Notes under the pieces: generated by a model
What the model was told of the DNA's origin: nothing
The model's database searches: none
The model's input: the letters and a program-made list of their open reading frames with translations, nothing else
Position numbers and translations under genes: made by a program
Part shown: positions 41,512 to 51,589 of the stretch, in pieces
How positions within the stretch are numbered: the first letter of the stretch is position 1
Layout: each line of letters begins with the position of its first letter
DNA from: Geothrix sp. 21YS21S-2
Lineage (GTDB): Bacteria; Acidobacteriota; Holophagae; Holophagales; Holophagaceae
NCBI RefSeq assembly: GCF_030846775.1
Contig: NZ_CP132910.1
Span: 4,901,001 to 4,965,000, forward strand
Length of the DNA: 64,000 bases
Direction of reading: 5' to 3'

Positions 41512-43056
41512 TCAGGGCCGGGAGCATCGCTCCTTCGCCTGCTCCAGCTTGGCTTCGGTGTAGGGGAACCAATCGGGTTCGGCGTCCGTGGCGCCGTCGT
41601 CGATGACCATGCCCTTGTACTCCGTGAACAGGCGCAGGCCGATCTTCCCGTGGTAACGGTTGTGGCCGGACTGCTTGACGCCGCCGAAGGGGATGTCCCG
41701 GATGACGTAGTTGACGACCACGTCGTTGATGTCCACGGATCCGGCCCGGAGGCGGTTGGCGATCTTCTGGGCGCGGCGCATGTCGTTGGTGAAGACGTAG
41801 GCGTCCAGGCCGTAGTCGTTGTCGTTGGCCAGCTCGATCGCCTCCTCGTCATCCTTCACGGTGCAGATGGGGAGGATGGGGCCGAAGGTCTCCTCCTTCA
41901 TGATCCGCATGGAGTGATCGACGTTGGTGATCACCGTGGGCTGCCAGTACCAGCCGGCCTGGATGGCCGGGAAGCCCCCCGCCACCAGCTTGGCGCCCTT
42001 GTCCAGGGCGTCGTGCAGAAGGGACCGGAGGGTGCTGATGGCTCGGTCGTTGGCCAGGGGGCCGACGTCGGAGGTGGGGTCGTCGCAGGGGCCCAGCTTC
42101 AGGACGTTCACCTTGGCGATGACCTTCTCGATGAAGGACCGGCTGATGGACTCGTGGCAGTACACCCGCTTCACCGCGGCGCACACCTGGCCGTTGTTGC
42201 AGAAGCGGCCGTACACCGTCGCGTTGGCGGCCCGCTCCAGGTTGGCGTCGGCGCAGACGATCAGCGGGTCGCTGCCCCCCAGCTCCAGGAGGCAGGGCCG
42301 CAGGAGGGGCGCCAGCCGGGACTGGAGTTCCCGGCCCACGGACGTGGAGCCCGTGAAGCACACGAAATCCACGCCGGGCGCCGTGGCCACCACCGTGCCC
42401 ACCTTGCCGGGCCCGTGGACCACCTGGGCCAGCCCCGGCCACTCCGGGAAGGCCTCGGCGAAGAGCTTCTCGATGAGGTCCCCCACCAGGGGCGCCGCGG
42501 AGGTGGGCTTGAGGATCACGGCGTTGCCCGCCGCCAGGGCCGCGATGGCCGGGGAAAGGGCCAGCTCGAAGGGGAAGTTCCAGGGGGAGATGACGCACAC
42601 GACGCCCCGGGGGGCGTAGCGGATGAGGGCCGTCTTGTGCCGTTCCATGCGGGGGGGCAGGTCCACCTTCTCGTCGGCCAGGTAGTTCTCGGCGTGGTGG
42701 ATGTAATCGTCCAGGTCCTCCAGCACCATGCCCACGTCGAAGTGGAGGGCCTCGAGCAGGGGCTTGCCCATGCTGCGGGAGATGGTTCCGGCGATCTCCG
42801 CGGAACGGTCGGCGATGAGGGTCCGCAGCTTGCCCAGGGTGCGCGCCCGCTCCTCCCACCCGGCGAGGCCCCAGGCGTCGGCGGCGCGCCGGGCCCGCTC
42901 GACGAAGGTCGGCACCAGGGCCTCGGGGGTCTGGGGAACCGCGCCGATCATCTCGAAGGTGGCGGGGTTCACCGCCCGGGTGACCTGCTGGCGGTACGTG
43001 GGGGGTTCGGCCCGCCTTTCGATGCGGGTGCGGGGGTTGAGGGTGCGCTGTTCCAT
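41512..43056 (-). CDS. aldehyde dehydrogenase
   Basis: 514 residues from the ATG at 43056, which has CAGGAGA upstream; an ATG at 43164 has none and would start inside the promoter. Motifs: SPWNFPFE, FTGSTSVGREL, catalytic Glu258 in LLELGGSDP, catalytic Cys292 in NNGQVCAAV, and ETFGPILP. It resembles succinate-semialdehyde-type class enzymes, but the substrate is not determined. A sigma-54-type promoter lies upstream. Confidence 0.92.
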   Translation of the reverse strand: MEQRTLNPRTRIERRAEPPTYRQQVTRAVNPATFEMIGAVPQTPEALVPTFVERARRAADAWGLAGWEERARTLGKLRTLIADRSAEIAGTISRSMGKPLLEALHFDVGMVLEDLDDYIHHAENYLADEKVDLPPRMERHKTALIRYAPRGVVCVISPWNFPFELALSPAIAALAAGNAVILKPTSAAPLVGDLIEKLFAEAFPEWPGLAQVVHGPGKVGTVVATAPGVDFVCFTGSTSVGRELQSRLAPLLRPCLLELGGSDPLIVCADANLERAANATVYGRFCNNGQVCAAVKRVYCHESISRSFIEKVIAKVNVLKLGPCDDPTSDVGPLANDRAISTLRSLLHDALDKGAKLVAGGFPAIQAGWYWQPTVITNVDHSMRIMKEETFGPILPICTVKDDEEAIELANDNDYGLDAYVFTNDMRRAQKIANRLRAGSVDINDVVVNYVIRDIPFGGVKQSGHNRYHGKIGLRLFTEYKGMVIDDGATDAEPDWFPYTEAKLEQAKERCSRP

Positions 43057-43119
43057 GAGGGAGTCTCCTGCCGGATTCCATGAAGTGAGCCTGAAACGGC
43101 CGTTGCCGTCATTTCCTTG

Positions 43120-43135
43120 TGCAAGGGTTGTGCCG
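43120..43135 (-). promoter_or_regulatory. sigma-54 (-24/-12) promoter for the aldehyde dehydrogenase
   Basis: Minus strand CGGCACAACCCTTGCA fits TGGCACG-N4-TTGCA with two changes (first T to C; G to A at position 7) and the exact GG/GC spacing. The start would be near 43108, about 50 nt before the ATG at 43056. The 400-nt gap 43057-43456 holds this promoter, the left part of the MITE-like element and the rrf2 promoter, but no gene. Confidence 0.6.
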
Positions 43136-43281
43136 CATGGACTCGGCTTGGGATTTACAGGCATTATCTCTCCGGGCGTGCGATCAAACTGAATCTGAAA
43201 ATCATATTGATGTAACTAGGGGCCTTCCACGGGCCGGGGGCACTATGAACCTCGCCTAATTGGTCCTTCTCGGAGTAGGGG

Positions 43282-43347
43282 GGCAGATCCTGGCCGCGCC
43301 TGGTTTTCGGGCCTGGTTCGGTATCGAATGACGTCGCAAGGTCTTTT
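43282..43347. mobile_element. left half of a second MITE-like element
   Basis: GGCAGATCC (43282-43290) matches the left end of the copy at 22880. The block TATCGAATGACGTCGC (43322-43337) through GTCTTTT (43341-43347) repeats 22908-22932 closely. It has an 11-nt extra piece relative to the intact copy. After GTCTTTT the similarity stops, and the Rrf2/methyltransferase cassette begins. Confidence 0.8.
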
Positions 43348-43420
43348 GTCCTGCGTCGGCAAGGGTGCGCAACGTTCCAGACCCGGCTGAGGGGATTCGC
43401 GACGAATTCACTCAACGCGG

Positions 43421-43449
43421 TTGATACTTGGCGCATTACGTAATACAAT
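43421..43449 (+). promoter_or_regulatory. sigma-70 promoter with palindromic operator for the rrf2 gene
   Basis: -35 TTGATA (43421-43426), 17-nt spacer, -10 TACAAT (43444-43449): near-consensus. A perfect 10-bp palindrome ATTACGTAAT (43435-43444) occupies the spacer and touches the -10, as an autoregulatory operator would. The start point falls within about 1-2 nt of the ATG at 43457, so the message is probably leaderless. Confidence 0.75.
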
Positions 43450-43456
43450 AACTTAC

Positions 43457-43918
43457 ATGAGACGAGATAGCCGATTATCCGGAGTCCTCCACGTCCTACT
43501 CCACATGGCGCAGCAGGGTGCCCCTCTGACTTCGGAAGTCCTGGCGAAAGCACTGAACACCAATCCCGTGGTGATCCGCCAGATCATGGCTGGCCTTCGG
43601 AACGCGGGGTACGTCCGATCGGAAAAGGGACATGGCGGTGGCTGGACGCTGGCCTGCGGCCTATCGAAGGTGACTCTGCGCGATGTGTACAATGCGCTTG
43701 GCTGCCCTTCGCTACTCGCCATCGGCAACCGCACGGATGCGCCCGGCTGCCTTGTCGAACAGACCGTAAATGCCGTACTAAATAAGTCATTTCAGGATGC
43801 GGAGGCGCTGCTGCTTTCGCGCCTTGGCGAGGTGACACTCGCGGCGCTGAGCGCCGACGTTTGCAAACGCCTTGCTGCCCGTGGCGGATCACCTCATCTG
43901 GAGACGAGCCATGCCTAG
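43457..43918 (+). CDS. Rrf2-family transcriptional regulator
   Basis: 153 residues. The winged helix spans about 5-66 with [20 protein letters not shown] and [13 protein letters not shown]. Three Cys occur (C67, C83, C98), but not in the tight cluster of the iron-sulfur members (IscR, NsrR), so it looks closer to the YwnA-like subgroup. There is no ribosome site before the ATG at 43457, consistent with a leaderless message. GC and codon use are visibly lower than in neighbours. It is followed by a methyltransferase, and both lie inside a split repeat element, suggesting acquisition by transfer. Confidence 0.9.
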   Translation: MRRDSRLSGVLHVLLHMAQQGAPLTSEVLAKALNTNPVVIRQIMAGLRNAGYVRSEKGHGGGWTLACGLSKVTLRDVYNALGCPSLLAIGNRTDAPGCLVEQTVNAVLNKSFQDAEALLLSRLGEVTLAALSADVCKRLAARGGSPHLETSHA

Positions 43919-43953
43919 ACCCATTCACCACCGAAGCAAGGGCCGGGATTGAT

Positions 43954-44583
43954 ATGACTGAATTCTGGGAAACGGCTTTTACTGAGAAGCAACTGATATG
44001 GGGAAACGAGCCGACCGCCTCCGCCAACCTCGCGAGCGATTACTTCGCTCGAATGGGCATCAAGGATGTCCTTATCCCCGGGGTAGGGTACGGCAGGAAC
44101 GCCAAGGGGTTCCTGGATCGCGGGATGTCCGTCACCGGGATCGAGATCTCTGACACGGCGATCTCTCTCGCCCGTTCCCAGCTCGGCCTTCAGATCCCCA
44201 TCCACCACGGCTCGGTAGCGGACATGCCGTACGACAGCAGGCCGTACGATGGCATCTTCTGCTATGGACTCATCCATCTCCTGGATCCAGCGGGACGTGC
44301 AAAGCTCATCCAGGACTGCTACCGACAGCTCGCGCCAGGCGGGCACATGATTTTCACCGTCATCTCGAAGAAAGCGCCGATGTATGGGCAAGGAGAAAGG
44401 CTGGGCGAGGATTGGTACGAGAGAGGACCCGGCCTGCAGATGTTTTTTTACGACACCGGTTCGGTTGAGCGGGAGTTCGGTCCGCACGGGTTGGTCGCGC
44501 TCTCCGAGATCGATGAGCTGATGCCGGGCGGTGGCTCTTTCCCGTTCATCAACGTGTTTTGCATGAAGGGCGAAATGACGTGA
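43954..44583 (+). CDS. class I SAM-dependent methyltransferase
   Basis: 209 residues from the ATG at 43954 (GGGA upstream). SAM motif I is [12 protein letters not shown] (39-50), with an acidic end to the next strand in [21 protein letters not shown] and [16 protein letters not shown]. It resembles a family of small methyltransferases of unknown substrate found with YwnA-like Rrf2 regulators in other phyla; that recollection was not checked. Its stop codon falls exactly where the right half of the split repeat begins. Lower GC than neighbours. Confidence 0.88.
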   Translation: MTEFWETAFTEKQLIWGNEPTASANLASDYFARMGIKDVLIPGVGYGRNAKGFLDRGMSVTGIEISDTAISLARSQLGLQIPIHHGSVADMPYDSRPYDGIFCYGLIHLLDPAGRAKLIQDCYRQLAPGGHMIFTVISKKAPMYGQGERLGEDWYERGPGLQMFFYDTGSVEREFGPHGLVALSEIDELMPGGGSFPFINVFCMKGEMT

Positions 44584-44584
44584 A

Positions 44585-44707
44585 CATCGTGAGGCATCGG
44601 CACGTTTTCGCGAAAATCAGCGCCGGCGCTAGGTTCTTCTCCCGAACCTGACGAATCGCTGGGATGAAGGGTCGGCCCCAGATGAATTCAGTCCTCCCGG
44701 GTCTGTC
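44585..44707. mobile_element. right half of the second MITE-like element
   Basis: From ATCGTGAGGCATCGGCAC (44586-44603) onward the sequence follows 22943-23139 with gaps. CTCCCGAACCTGACGAATCG (44639-44658) is identical to the intact copy, and the end GGGTCTGTC (44699-44707) matches its right end. The long central palindrome is reduced to AGCGCCGGCGCT, a perfect 12-nt palindrome (44620-44631). Confidence 0.85.
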
Positions 44708-44767
44708 GGAAATCCATGAAGACCCGTTTACTTTGGTATCCTTGGCGGCATCCCCCGGAGATGCCCC

Positions 44768-46483
44768 ATGCGCCTTGGATCCCTGCTCACCGCCTGCGTC
44801 GCCGGCCTGGCCCTCCAGGCCGCCCCGGCCAAGGACGCCACCTTCCAGTCCCTCGCCAGGATCATCGTCGAGGACACCCTGCGGTTCTCCCCGGAGGGCG
44901 CCACCCAGTTGGGCGATCACCGCTGGGACGACCGTCTCCAGGACCTCAGCGCCCGGGGCGTCGCCGAGCAGCTCGCCTGGGCGCGGCATATGTCGGGCCT
45001 CCTCCGGGGCATCCGGCCGGAGCAGCTCTCGCCTGCCAACCGCGTGGACCGGGAGGTCCTCCTGGACACCCTCGGCGCCACGCTCCAGGACCTCGCGGAG
45101 CTGGAGGTCTGGCGCCGGAACCCGCTGATGTACAACCCCGGCGGCGCCCTGGACGGCCTTCTTTCCAGGGACTTCGCCTCCCCGGGCCGGCGGCTGGCCT
45201 CCGTGAAGGGGCGGCTGCAGGGGATCCCGGCCCTCCTGGCCGCGGCCCGGGCCAACCTGGACAATCCGCCGCGGATCTTCACCGAGACCGCCATCCAGCA
45301 GTTCCAGGGCACCCTGGGCCTGGTGCGGGACGGCGTGACCGAGGCCGCGGCCCAGGCCGGGCTGAAGGAGGACCTGGCGCCGGCCCAGGCCCAGGCGGCC
45401 CGGGCGCTGGAGGACTTCATCGCCTGGCTGAAGGCCGATCTCCTGCCGCGGTCCAACGGCGACTTCCGCATCGGCAAGGCTGCGTTCCGCAAGCGCCTTG
45501 GCACGACGCTGAGCTCCGGCCTCACGCCCGAGGCCATCCTGGTCCGGGCCGAGGCGAGCCTGAAGGCCATCCACGCCGAGATGGCGGAGGTGGCGCGGCC
45601 CCTCCACCGGGCCTGGTTCCCGGACCGGGCCGGAGCCGGCGACCGCGACGCCGTCAAGGCCGTGCTGGACCGCATCGCCGAGCGCCACCCCGACAACGCG
45701 ACCATCGTCGCCCAGGCCACGCGGGACCTGGCCGAGGCCACCGACTTCGTGCGCGCCCGCGGCATCGTGACCCTCCCCACCAGCCCCGTGCGGGTCAAGG
45801 TCACCCCCGAGTACGCCCGGGGTGTCGCCGGGGCCTACTGCGAGACCCCGGGCCCCCTCGAGAAGAACGGCACCACCTTCTACTGCATCGATCCCACCCC
45901 CGCCGACTGGAGCCCCGCGCGGGCCGCTTCCTACTTCCGGGAATACAACGACGCCATGCTCAAGGACCTGACGGTCCACGAGGCCATGCCCGGGCACTAC
46001 CTCCAGGGCGCCATCGCCAACCTCTACCAGGGCCCGACCCTGGTGCGCGCGGTCTTCTCCAGCGGCCTGTTCGCCGAGGGCTGGGCGGTGTACGGGGAGC
46101 AGGTCATGGCCCGGATGGGCTTCGGGGGCCCGGAGGTGCGCCTCCAGCAGCTGAAGATGCGCCTGCGGGTGACCATCAACGCCATCCTGGACCAGAAGAT
46201 CCACACCGCCGGCATGACCGAGGCCCAGGCCCTGAAGCTCATGATGGACGAGGGCTTCCAGGAGGAGGGGGAGGCCGTGGGCAAGTGGAAGCGGGCCTGC
46301 CTGACCTCCACCCAGCTCAGCACCTACTTCGTGGGCGCGGCGGAGATGGACGACCTCCGCGCCGCGGCGGAGGCCCGGGCGAAGCGGGAGCGCAAGCCCT
46401 TCGATCAGAAGCTCTATCATGATCAGGTACTTGGCTTCGGGACCCTGGCCCCCAAGTTCGTGCGCCGGCTGATGGGGCTGTAG
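44768..46483 (+). CDS. secreted DUF885 protein, metallopeptidase-like
   Basis: 571 residues with a signal peptide (about 1-18, ending LQAAP). The DUF885 family is helical; the C-terminal half has HEAMPGHYLQ (H404 to H410), an HExxxGH-like zinc motif, and FAEGWAVYGEQ with the expected Glu. It is probably a secreted zinc-dependent peptidase. GGAG precedes the ATG at 44768. It lies just right of the split repeat element. Confidence 0.9.
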   Translation: MRLGSLLTACVAGLALQAAPAKDATFQSLARIIVEDTLRFSPEGATQLGDHRWDDRLQDLSARGVAEQLAWARHMSGLLRGIRPEQLSPANRVDREVLLDTLGATLQDLAELEVWRRNPLMYNPGGALDGLLSRDFASPGRRLASVKGRLQGIPALLAAARANLDNPPRIFTETAIQQFQGTLGLVRDGVTEAAAQAGLKEDLAPAQAQAARALEDFIAWLKADLLPRSNGDFRIGKAAFRKRLGTTLSSGLTPEAILVRAEASLKAIHAEMAEVARPLHRAWFPDRAGAGDRDAVKAVLDRIAERHPDNATIVAQATRDLAEATDFVRARGIVTLPTSPVRVKVTPEYARGVAGAYCETPGPLEKNGTTFYCIDPTPADWSPARAASYFREYNDAMLKDLTVHEAMPGHYLQGAIANLYQGPTLVRAVFSSGLFAEGWAVYGEQVMARMGFGGPEVRLQQLKMRLRVTINAILDQKIHTAGMTEAQALKLMMDEGFQEEGEAVGKWKRACLTSTQLSTYFVGAAEMDDLRAAAEARAKRERKPFDQKLYHDQVLGFGTLAPKFVRRLMGL

Positions 46484-46531
46484 GATTTTCGGGCCGGGGA
46501 TGTCAGCATAGGAAGTGCCCCCGGAGAAGCC

Positions 46532-47764
46532 ATGAAGTTCCACCCGACCGCCCTCCCCACGGCCCTGCTTCTGGTCCTCGCCTGCTCCCGGCAGCCGCAG
46601 GACCTGAAGAAGGGGATGGAGGCCTTCCAGCGCCAGGACTACGCCGCGGCCATGGCCCTCTGGCAGCCGCTGGCGGAAAAGGGCGTCGCCCAGGCCCAGC
46701 TGTCGCTGGCGGAGATGTTCGCCCGGGGGGACGGCGTGCCCCGGAACATGGCCGAGGCCGCAAGGTGGTACCGCCTCGCCGCCGAGCAGGGCGTCCTGAA
46801 GGCCCAGGTCCAGATGGCCTGGATGTGCACCCAGGGCGAGGCCGTGAAGAAGGACCCGGCCGAGGCCGCGAGGTTCTACCGCCTCGCCGCGGACCAGGGC
46901 AGCGCCCTGGCCCAGTACAATCTGGCCGTGATGCTCGACAAGGGCGAAGGCGTGGCCCGCAACCCCGCCGATGCCCTGAAGTACTACCGCATGGCCGCGG
47001 ACCAGGGGGATCCCAACGCCCAGTACCTCGCGGGCTATTTCTACGCCCGGGGCGACGGCGTCCGGAAGGACCCGGCCCAGGCCGTGGCCCTGCTCACCAA
47101 GGCCGCGGGGCAGGGGGTGGCCGGCGCCCAGTCCCTCCTGGGATGGATGTACGAGGCCGGGGAGGGCGTGGCCGCCGATCCGGCCCAGGCCGCCACCTGG
47201 TACCGCAAGGCCGCCGAGAAGGGCGACCCCTTGGCGGAAGGCCAGATGGGGGCCATGTGCGCCTCGGGCACGGGCGTCGCCAAGGATCCGGCCCAGGCCG
47301 TGAAGTGGTACCGCCTGGCCTCCGAGCACGGCAACCCCGCGGCCCAGGCAGCCCTGGGCTGGATGCTGGAGCGGGGCGAGGGCGCCGGGAAGGACCCGGC
47401 CGAGGCCCTTAAGTGGACCCGCAAGGCCGCCGAGCAGGGCAATGCCGACGCCCAGTGCCACCTGGGGGCCCTCCTGGCCAAGGGCGCCGGCCTGCGCAAG
47501 GATGCCGCCGAGGCCACCCAGTGGTACCGCAAGGCCGCGGACCAGGGCCTGGCCCAGGCCCAGGCCCTCCTGGGCTCGGCCTTCCTCGTGGGCGAGGGGG
47601 TCCCCAAGAACCTCCAGGAGGCCTATGTGTGGTTCCTGCTGGCCAAGGCCGGCGGGGACGCGGCCTCGGCCCAGGTGGTGGAGCGCCTGGAGCGGGACCT
47701 TTCGCCCGAGGCGGTGGCGGAAGGGCAGAAGCGGGCTTCGGAGACCTGGAGGAAGCACTCCTAG
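46532..47764 (+). CDS. lipoprotein with Sel1 repeats
   Basis: 410 residues. The signal peptide ends in a lipobox LVLAC (Cys18), so the protein is a lipoprotein. About nine Sel1/TPR-like repeats of some 36 residues follow (AQAQLSLAEMFARGDGV, AAKWY-type helices such as AARWYRLAAEQG repeated). Sel1 proteins act as protein-binding scaffolds. It stands alone, 48 nt after the DUF885 gene, with GGAGAAGCC before the ATG. Confidence 0.9.
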   Translation: MKFHPTALPTALLLVLACSRQPQDLKKGMEAFQRQDYAAAMALWQPLAEKGVAQAQLSLAEMFARGDGVPRNMAEAARWYRLAAEQGVLKAQVQMAWMCTQGEAVKKDPAEAARFYRLAADQGSALAQYNLAVMLDKGEGVARNPADALKYYRMAADQGDPNAQYLAGYFYARGDGVRKDPAQAVALLTKAAGQGVAGAQSLLGWMYEAGEGVAADPAQAATWYRKAAEKGDPLAEGQMGAMCASGTGVAKDPAQAVKWYRLASEHGNPAAQAALGWMLERGEGAGKDPAEALKWTRKAAEQGNADAQCHLGALLAKGAGLRKDAAEATQWYRKAADQGLAQAQALLGSAFLVGEGVPKNLQEAYVWFLLAKAGGDAASAQVVERLERDLSPEAVAEGQKRASETWRKHS

Positions 47765-47890
47765 CGCGGCTCCCAGGCGTGGAACGGCCGCCCAGGCCCT
47801 GATCCGTGGACATTGCAGGAATTCGGGATATTGTGACCTTCAACAATCCCTTGGCGTCACCTGGACGCCCTGCGGTCCCGCCGAGGTCCC

Positions 47891-50800
47891 ATGTCCAAAG
47901 CCCCATCCCATCCGGAATCAATCCAGGCTTCCTGGCTGGTGGGCGGGGGCGAGATGGGGAAGGCCATCCGGGAGAAGGACTGGTCCCTCACCCCGCTGGG
48001 TCCCCTGGAGACCTGGCCGCCGAGCCTGCGCACGACGGTCAGCCTGGTCCTCAATTCCAACTTCCCCATCTCCCTGGCCTGGGGACCCGACCACACCCAG
48101 ATCTACAACGACGGCTACTGGCCCATCTGCGGCGACAAGCACCCCGAGGCCATGGGCCAGGACTTCTCCGTGTGCTGGGCCTCGGCCTTCCCCGCCATCG
48201 GCGACGCCTTCCGCAGCGCCCTGGCCGGCACCACGGCCTTCCTGCGGGACCAGCGCATGTTCCTGGACCGCCTGGGCTTCCTGGAAGAGACCTTCTTCAC
48301 GTTCTCCTTCAGCCCCATCCGGGACGAAACCGGCGCGGTGGCCGGCCTGTTCCACCCGGTCACGGAGACCACCGGCATCATGCTCGCCGAGCGCCGGGCC
48401 CGCATCCTGCGCGACATCGCCGCCCTGGACATCAAGGCCCTGTCGCTGGACGATGCCCTGGCGGCGGCCGCCGGGGCCCTGGGGGAGGCCGCCAACGACG
48501 TGCCCTTCGCCCTCTTCTACCGCGCCGGGGATGGGACCGCCACCCTGGTGGCGCGCACGGGCCTGCCGGCGGATCCGGTGGCGTGCCCGGCCCGGGTGGA
48601 CCTGTCGGTGCCCGACCCGGCCTGGGGCGTGGGCCGCGGCGCTCCGGGCGGAAGCCCGGCCCTGTGCCCTCCGGGCCTGCATGCGGGGCCCTACCCGGAG
48701 CCGGTCGAGGCGGCCATGGTGCATCCCATCCGCCTGGCGGGCCAGGAGCGCCCCATCGCCTACCTGGTGGCGGGGCTCAGCACCCGGCTGCCGCTCAACG
48801 ACGCCTACCGCTCGTTCTTCGAGCTCCTGGCCTCGGCCGTCACCTCCCTGGCGGCCAACGCCACCGCCTTCGAGGAGGAACGCCGCCGCGCCGACGCCCT
48901 GGCCGAGATCGACCGCGCCAAGACCGTGTTCTTCAGCAACGTCAGCCACGAGTTCCGCACGCCCCTCACCCTGCTGCTGGGCCCCCTGGAGGACGAACTG
49001 GCCGACCCGGCTTCGGAGCTGGCCCCGGCCGGCCGGGAACGCCTTCGCATCGCCCACCGCAACGCCCTGCGCCTCCTGAAGCTCGTCAACACCCTCCTGG
49101 ATTTCGCCCGCATCGAGGCGGGCCGGCTCCAGGCCGAGTTCTCCCCCACGGACCTCGCCGCCCTCACCTCCGACCTGGCCGGCAACTTCCGCTCCGCCTG
49201 CGCCCAGGCGGGCCTGGCCCTCACCGTGGACTGCCCGCCCCTGGACAGGGCCGTGAACGTGGACCGGGACATGTGGGAGAAGATCGTCCTGAACCTGCTC
49301 TCCAACGCCTTCAAGTTCACCCTGGAGGGGGGCATCGGGGTGGAGCTGAAGGAAGGGGCGGGCTGGGCCGAGCTGGTGGTCCGGGACACCGGCGCGGGCA
49401 TCCCCTCGGAGGAGGTGCCCCGCGTCTTCGAGCGGTTCCACCGCGTCCGCAACACCCCCGGCCGCACCCACGAAGGCGCCGGCATCGGGCTCGCCCTGAC
49501 CCGGGAGCTGGTGGCCCTCCACGGCGGAACCATCCAGGTCGAAAGCACGCCCGGCCGGGGCAGCGCGTTCACGGTGCGCATCCCCTCGGGCGCCGCGGAG
49601 GCCGCGGCCGCCCCGGTCCCGTACCGGCAGCCGGATTCGCAGGCCGCGCGCCTCTACCTCGAGGAGGCCTCCCAGTGGCTGCCCTCCGGGACGCCGGCGC
49701 CGGCGGCCCCCGGGCGCCCGCGGATCCTCCTGGCCGATGACAACGCCGACATGCGCGCCTACGTGATGCGGCTGCTGGCGGACGACTTCGAGGTGGAGGC
49801 CGTCCCCGACGGCGCCGCCGCCCTCGCGGCGGTGAGGCGGGAGCCGCCCGTGGTGGTGCTCTCCGACATCATGATGCCCCGCCTGGACGGCTTCGGCCTG
49901 CTGCGGGAACTGCGCGCGGACGAAGCGCTGCGCACCATCCCCGTGATCCTCCTCTCGGCTCGGGCCGGCGAGGAGGAGCGCATCCGCGGCCTGGCCCTGG
50001 GCGCCGCCGACTACCTCACCAAGCCCTTCACCGCCCGGGAGCTGCGGGCCCGCGTGCGTGCCCACGTGGATCTGGCGGAACTGCGCCTCCGGGCCGGGCG
50101 GGACCGGGTGGACGTGGTCCTCAGGGAGAGCGAGCAGCGCTTCCGCAGCCTGGCCGAGGCCATGCCCCAGATCGTCTGGACCACCGACGCCGCCGGCAAG
50201 AACGACTACTTCAACCGGCAATGGGTGGACTACACCGGCATGACCATGGAGGAAAGCCATGGGGACGGCTGGAACCGGCCCTTCCATCCCGAGGATCGCC
50301 AGCGGGCCTGGGAGGCCTGGCAGCGCGCCACGGCCACCGGGGGGGCCTACGCCCTGGAGTGCCGGCTGCGGCGCGCCGACGGAGCCTACCGGTGGTGGCT
50401 GATCCGGGGCGTGCCCCAGTTCGACGCCGCCGGCGCGATCTCCAGGTGGTTCGGCACCTGCACGGACATCGAGGCCATGAAGCAGCAGGAGAAGGCCCTG
50501 CGCGAAACCCAGAAAATGGACAGCCTGGGCAGCCTGGCCGGGGGCGTGGCCCACGACATGAACAACGTGCTGGGGGCCATCCTGGCCCTGGCATCGGTGC
50601 ACGGCATGGCCGCGCCGGCGGATTCGGCCCTGGCCCGGGACATGGCCACCGTCGCCTCCGCCTGCCAGCGGGGCGGGAGCCTCGTGAGGGGCCTCCTGGG
50701 CTTCGCGAGGCAGGAACTGGCGGAGGAGCGGGACGTGGACCTGAACGCCGTGATCCGCCAGGAGGTCGAGCTCCTGGAGCGCACCACCCTCCAGAAGGTG

Positions 50801-51580
50801 CGCCTCGCCCTGGACCTCGAGCCGGACCTGCCCGCCATCTCGGGGGACCCGTCCGCCCTCCACCACTGCCTCATGAACCTCTGCGTGAACGCCGTGGACG
50901 CCATGCCGGAAGGGGGCACCCTGACCCTGCGCACCGCCCGCGTGGAGGGCGGCGTGCTCATGGAAGTGGCCGATACCGGCGCCGGCATGTCGCAGGCGGT
51001 CCTGGACAAGGCCCTGGAGCCGTTCTTCACCACGAAACCCCAGGGCAAGGGCACAGGCCTGGGCCTCGCCATCGTCTACGGCACCGTCAAGACCCACCAG
51101 GGGACGCTGGAGATCCAGAGCGAGCAGGGCCGCGGAACCCGCGTGTTGGTGCGGCTTCCGGCCGCCGTGGCGGGCCCGGGGGCGCCCCCGGCTTCCGGAC
51201 CGGCGGAGGCACCCCCTTCCAGGCCCCTGAGGGTCCTGGTGGTCGACGACGACGAGCTGATCCTGCTTTCGGTCCCCCTGCTCCTGCGGGCCCTGGGCCA
51301 CGCCGTCGCCACCGCCCAGGGCGGCGAGGAGGCCCTGGCCCTGCTGGAAGCCGGAGAGCGCCCCGACGTGATCATCCTGGACATGAACATGCCCGGCGCC
51401 GACGGCGGGGTCACCCTGCCGCGCCTGCGCGGCCTCCGCCCCGGGGTGCCGGTGCTGCTGGCCACGGGCAGGGCCGACCAGGCCGCGCTCGACCTGGTGG
51501 CGGCCCACCCCGGCGTCGCCCTCCTGGCCAAGCCCTTCGACATCGCGGAACTCAGGCGCAGGCTGGCCGAGGTCGGCTAG
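47891..51580 (+). CDS. double hybrid histidine kinase
   Basis: 1229 residues. An N-terminal PAS/GAF-like region (1-340) leads into kinase module 1 with phospho-His353 in NVSHEFRTP and G boxes DTGAGIP and GAGIGLAL. Then come receiver 1 (about 610-730, D659 in [11 protein letters not shown]), a second PAS (about 745-860, [13 protein letters not shown]), kinase module 2 with phospho-His888 in [10 protein letters not shown] and [11 protein letters not shown], and receiver 2 (about 1110-1229, D1164 in ILDMNMPG). Two complete kinase-receiver units in one chain are unusual. There is no clear membrane helix, so it is cytoplasmic. Confidence 0.92.
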   Translation: MSKAPSHPESIQASWLVGGGEMGKAIREKDWSLTPLGPLETWPPSLRTTVSLVLNSNFPISLAWGPDHTQIYNDGYWPICGDKHPEAMGQDFSVCWASAFPAIGDAFRSALAGTTAFLRDQRMFLDRLGFLEETFFTFSFSPIRDETGAVAGLFHPVTETTGIMLAERRARILRDIAALDIKALSLDDALAAAAGALGEAANDVPFALFYRAGDGTATLVARTGLPADPVACPARVDLSVPDPAWGVGRGAPGGSPALCPPGLHAGPYPEPVEAAMVHPIRLAGQERPIAYLVAGLSTRLPLNDAYRSFFELLASAVTSLAANATAFEEERRRADALAEIDRAKTVFFSNVSHEFRTPLTLLLGPLEDELADPASELAPAGRERLRIAHRNALRLLKLVNTLLDFARIEAGRLQAEFSPTDLAALTSDLAGNFRSACAQAGLALTVDCPPLDRAVNVDRDMWEKIVLNLLSNAFKFTLEGGIGVELKEGAGWAELVVRDTGAGIPSEEVPRVFERFHRVRNTPGRTHEGAGIGLALTRELVALHGGTIQVESTPGRGSAFTVRIPSGAAEAAAAPVPYRQPDSQAARLYLEEASQWLPSGTPAPAAPGRPRILLADDNADMRAYVMRLLADDFEVEAVPDGAAALAAVRREPPVVVLSDIMMPRLDGFGLLRELRADEALRTIPVILLSARAGEEERIRGLALGAADYLTKPFTARELRARVRAHVDLAELRLRAGRDRVDVVLRESEQRFRSLAEAMPQIVWTTDAAGKNDYFNRQWVDYTGMTMEESHGDGWNRPFHPEDRQRAWEAWQRATATGGAYALECRLRRADGAYRWWLIRGVPQFDAAGAISRWFGTCTDIEAMKQQEKALRETQKMDSLGSLAGGVAHDMNNVLGAILALASVHGMAAPADSALARDMATVASACQRGGSLVRGLLGFARQELAEERDVDLNAVIRQEVELLERTTLQKVRLALDLEPDLPAISGDPSALHHCLMNLCVNAVDAMPEGGTLTLRTARVEGGVLMEVADTGAGMSQAVLDKALEPFFTTKPQGKGTGLGLAIVYGTVKTHQGTLEIQSEQGRGTRVLVRLPAAVAGPGAPPASGPAEAPPSRPLRVLVVDDDELILLSVPLLLRALGHAVATAQGGEEALALLEAGERPDVIILDMNMPGADGGVTLPRLRGLRPGVPVLLATGRADQAALDLVAAHPGVALLAKPFDIAELRRRLAEVG

Positions 51581-51589
51581 ATTGTCACC

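Noticed and set aside
43057-43164. Longer aldehyde dehydrogenase from the ATG at 43164
   Set aside because: No ribosome site, and it would cover the sigma-54-type promoter. The ATG at 43056 has a good site.
43377-43412. CAGACCCGG followed by GATTCGCGACGAATTC as a third, nested copy of the repeat end
   Set aside because: Only about nine bases match the element's end before similarity is lost; this could be chance.
43457-43918. Rrf2 protein as an iron-sulfur (IscR/NsrR) type
   Set aside because: Its three Cys are spread (67, 83, 98), not in the close cluster those members use.
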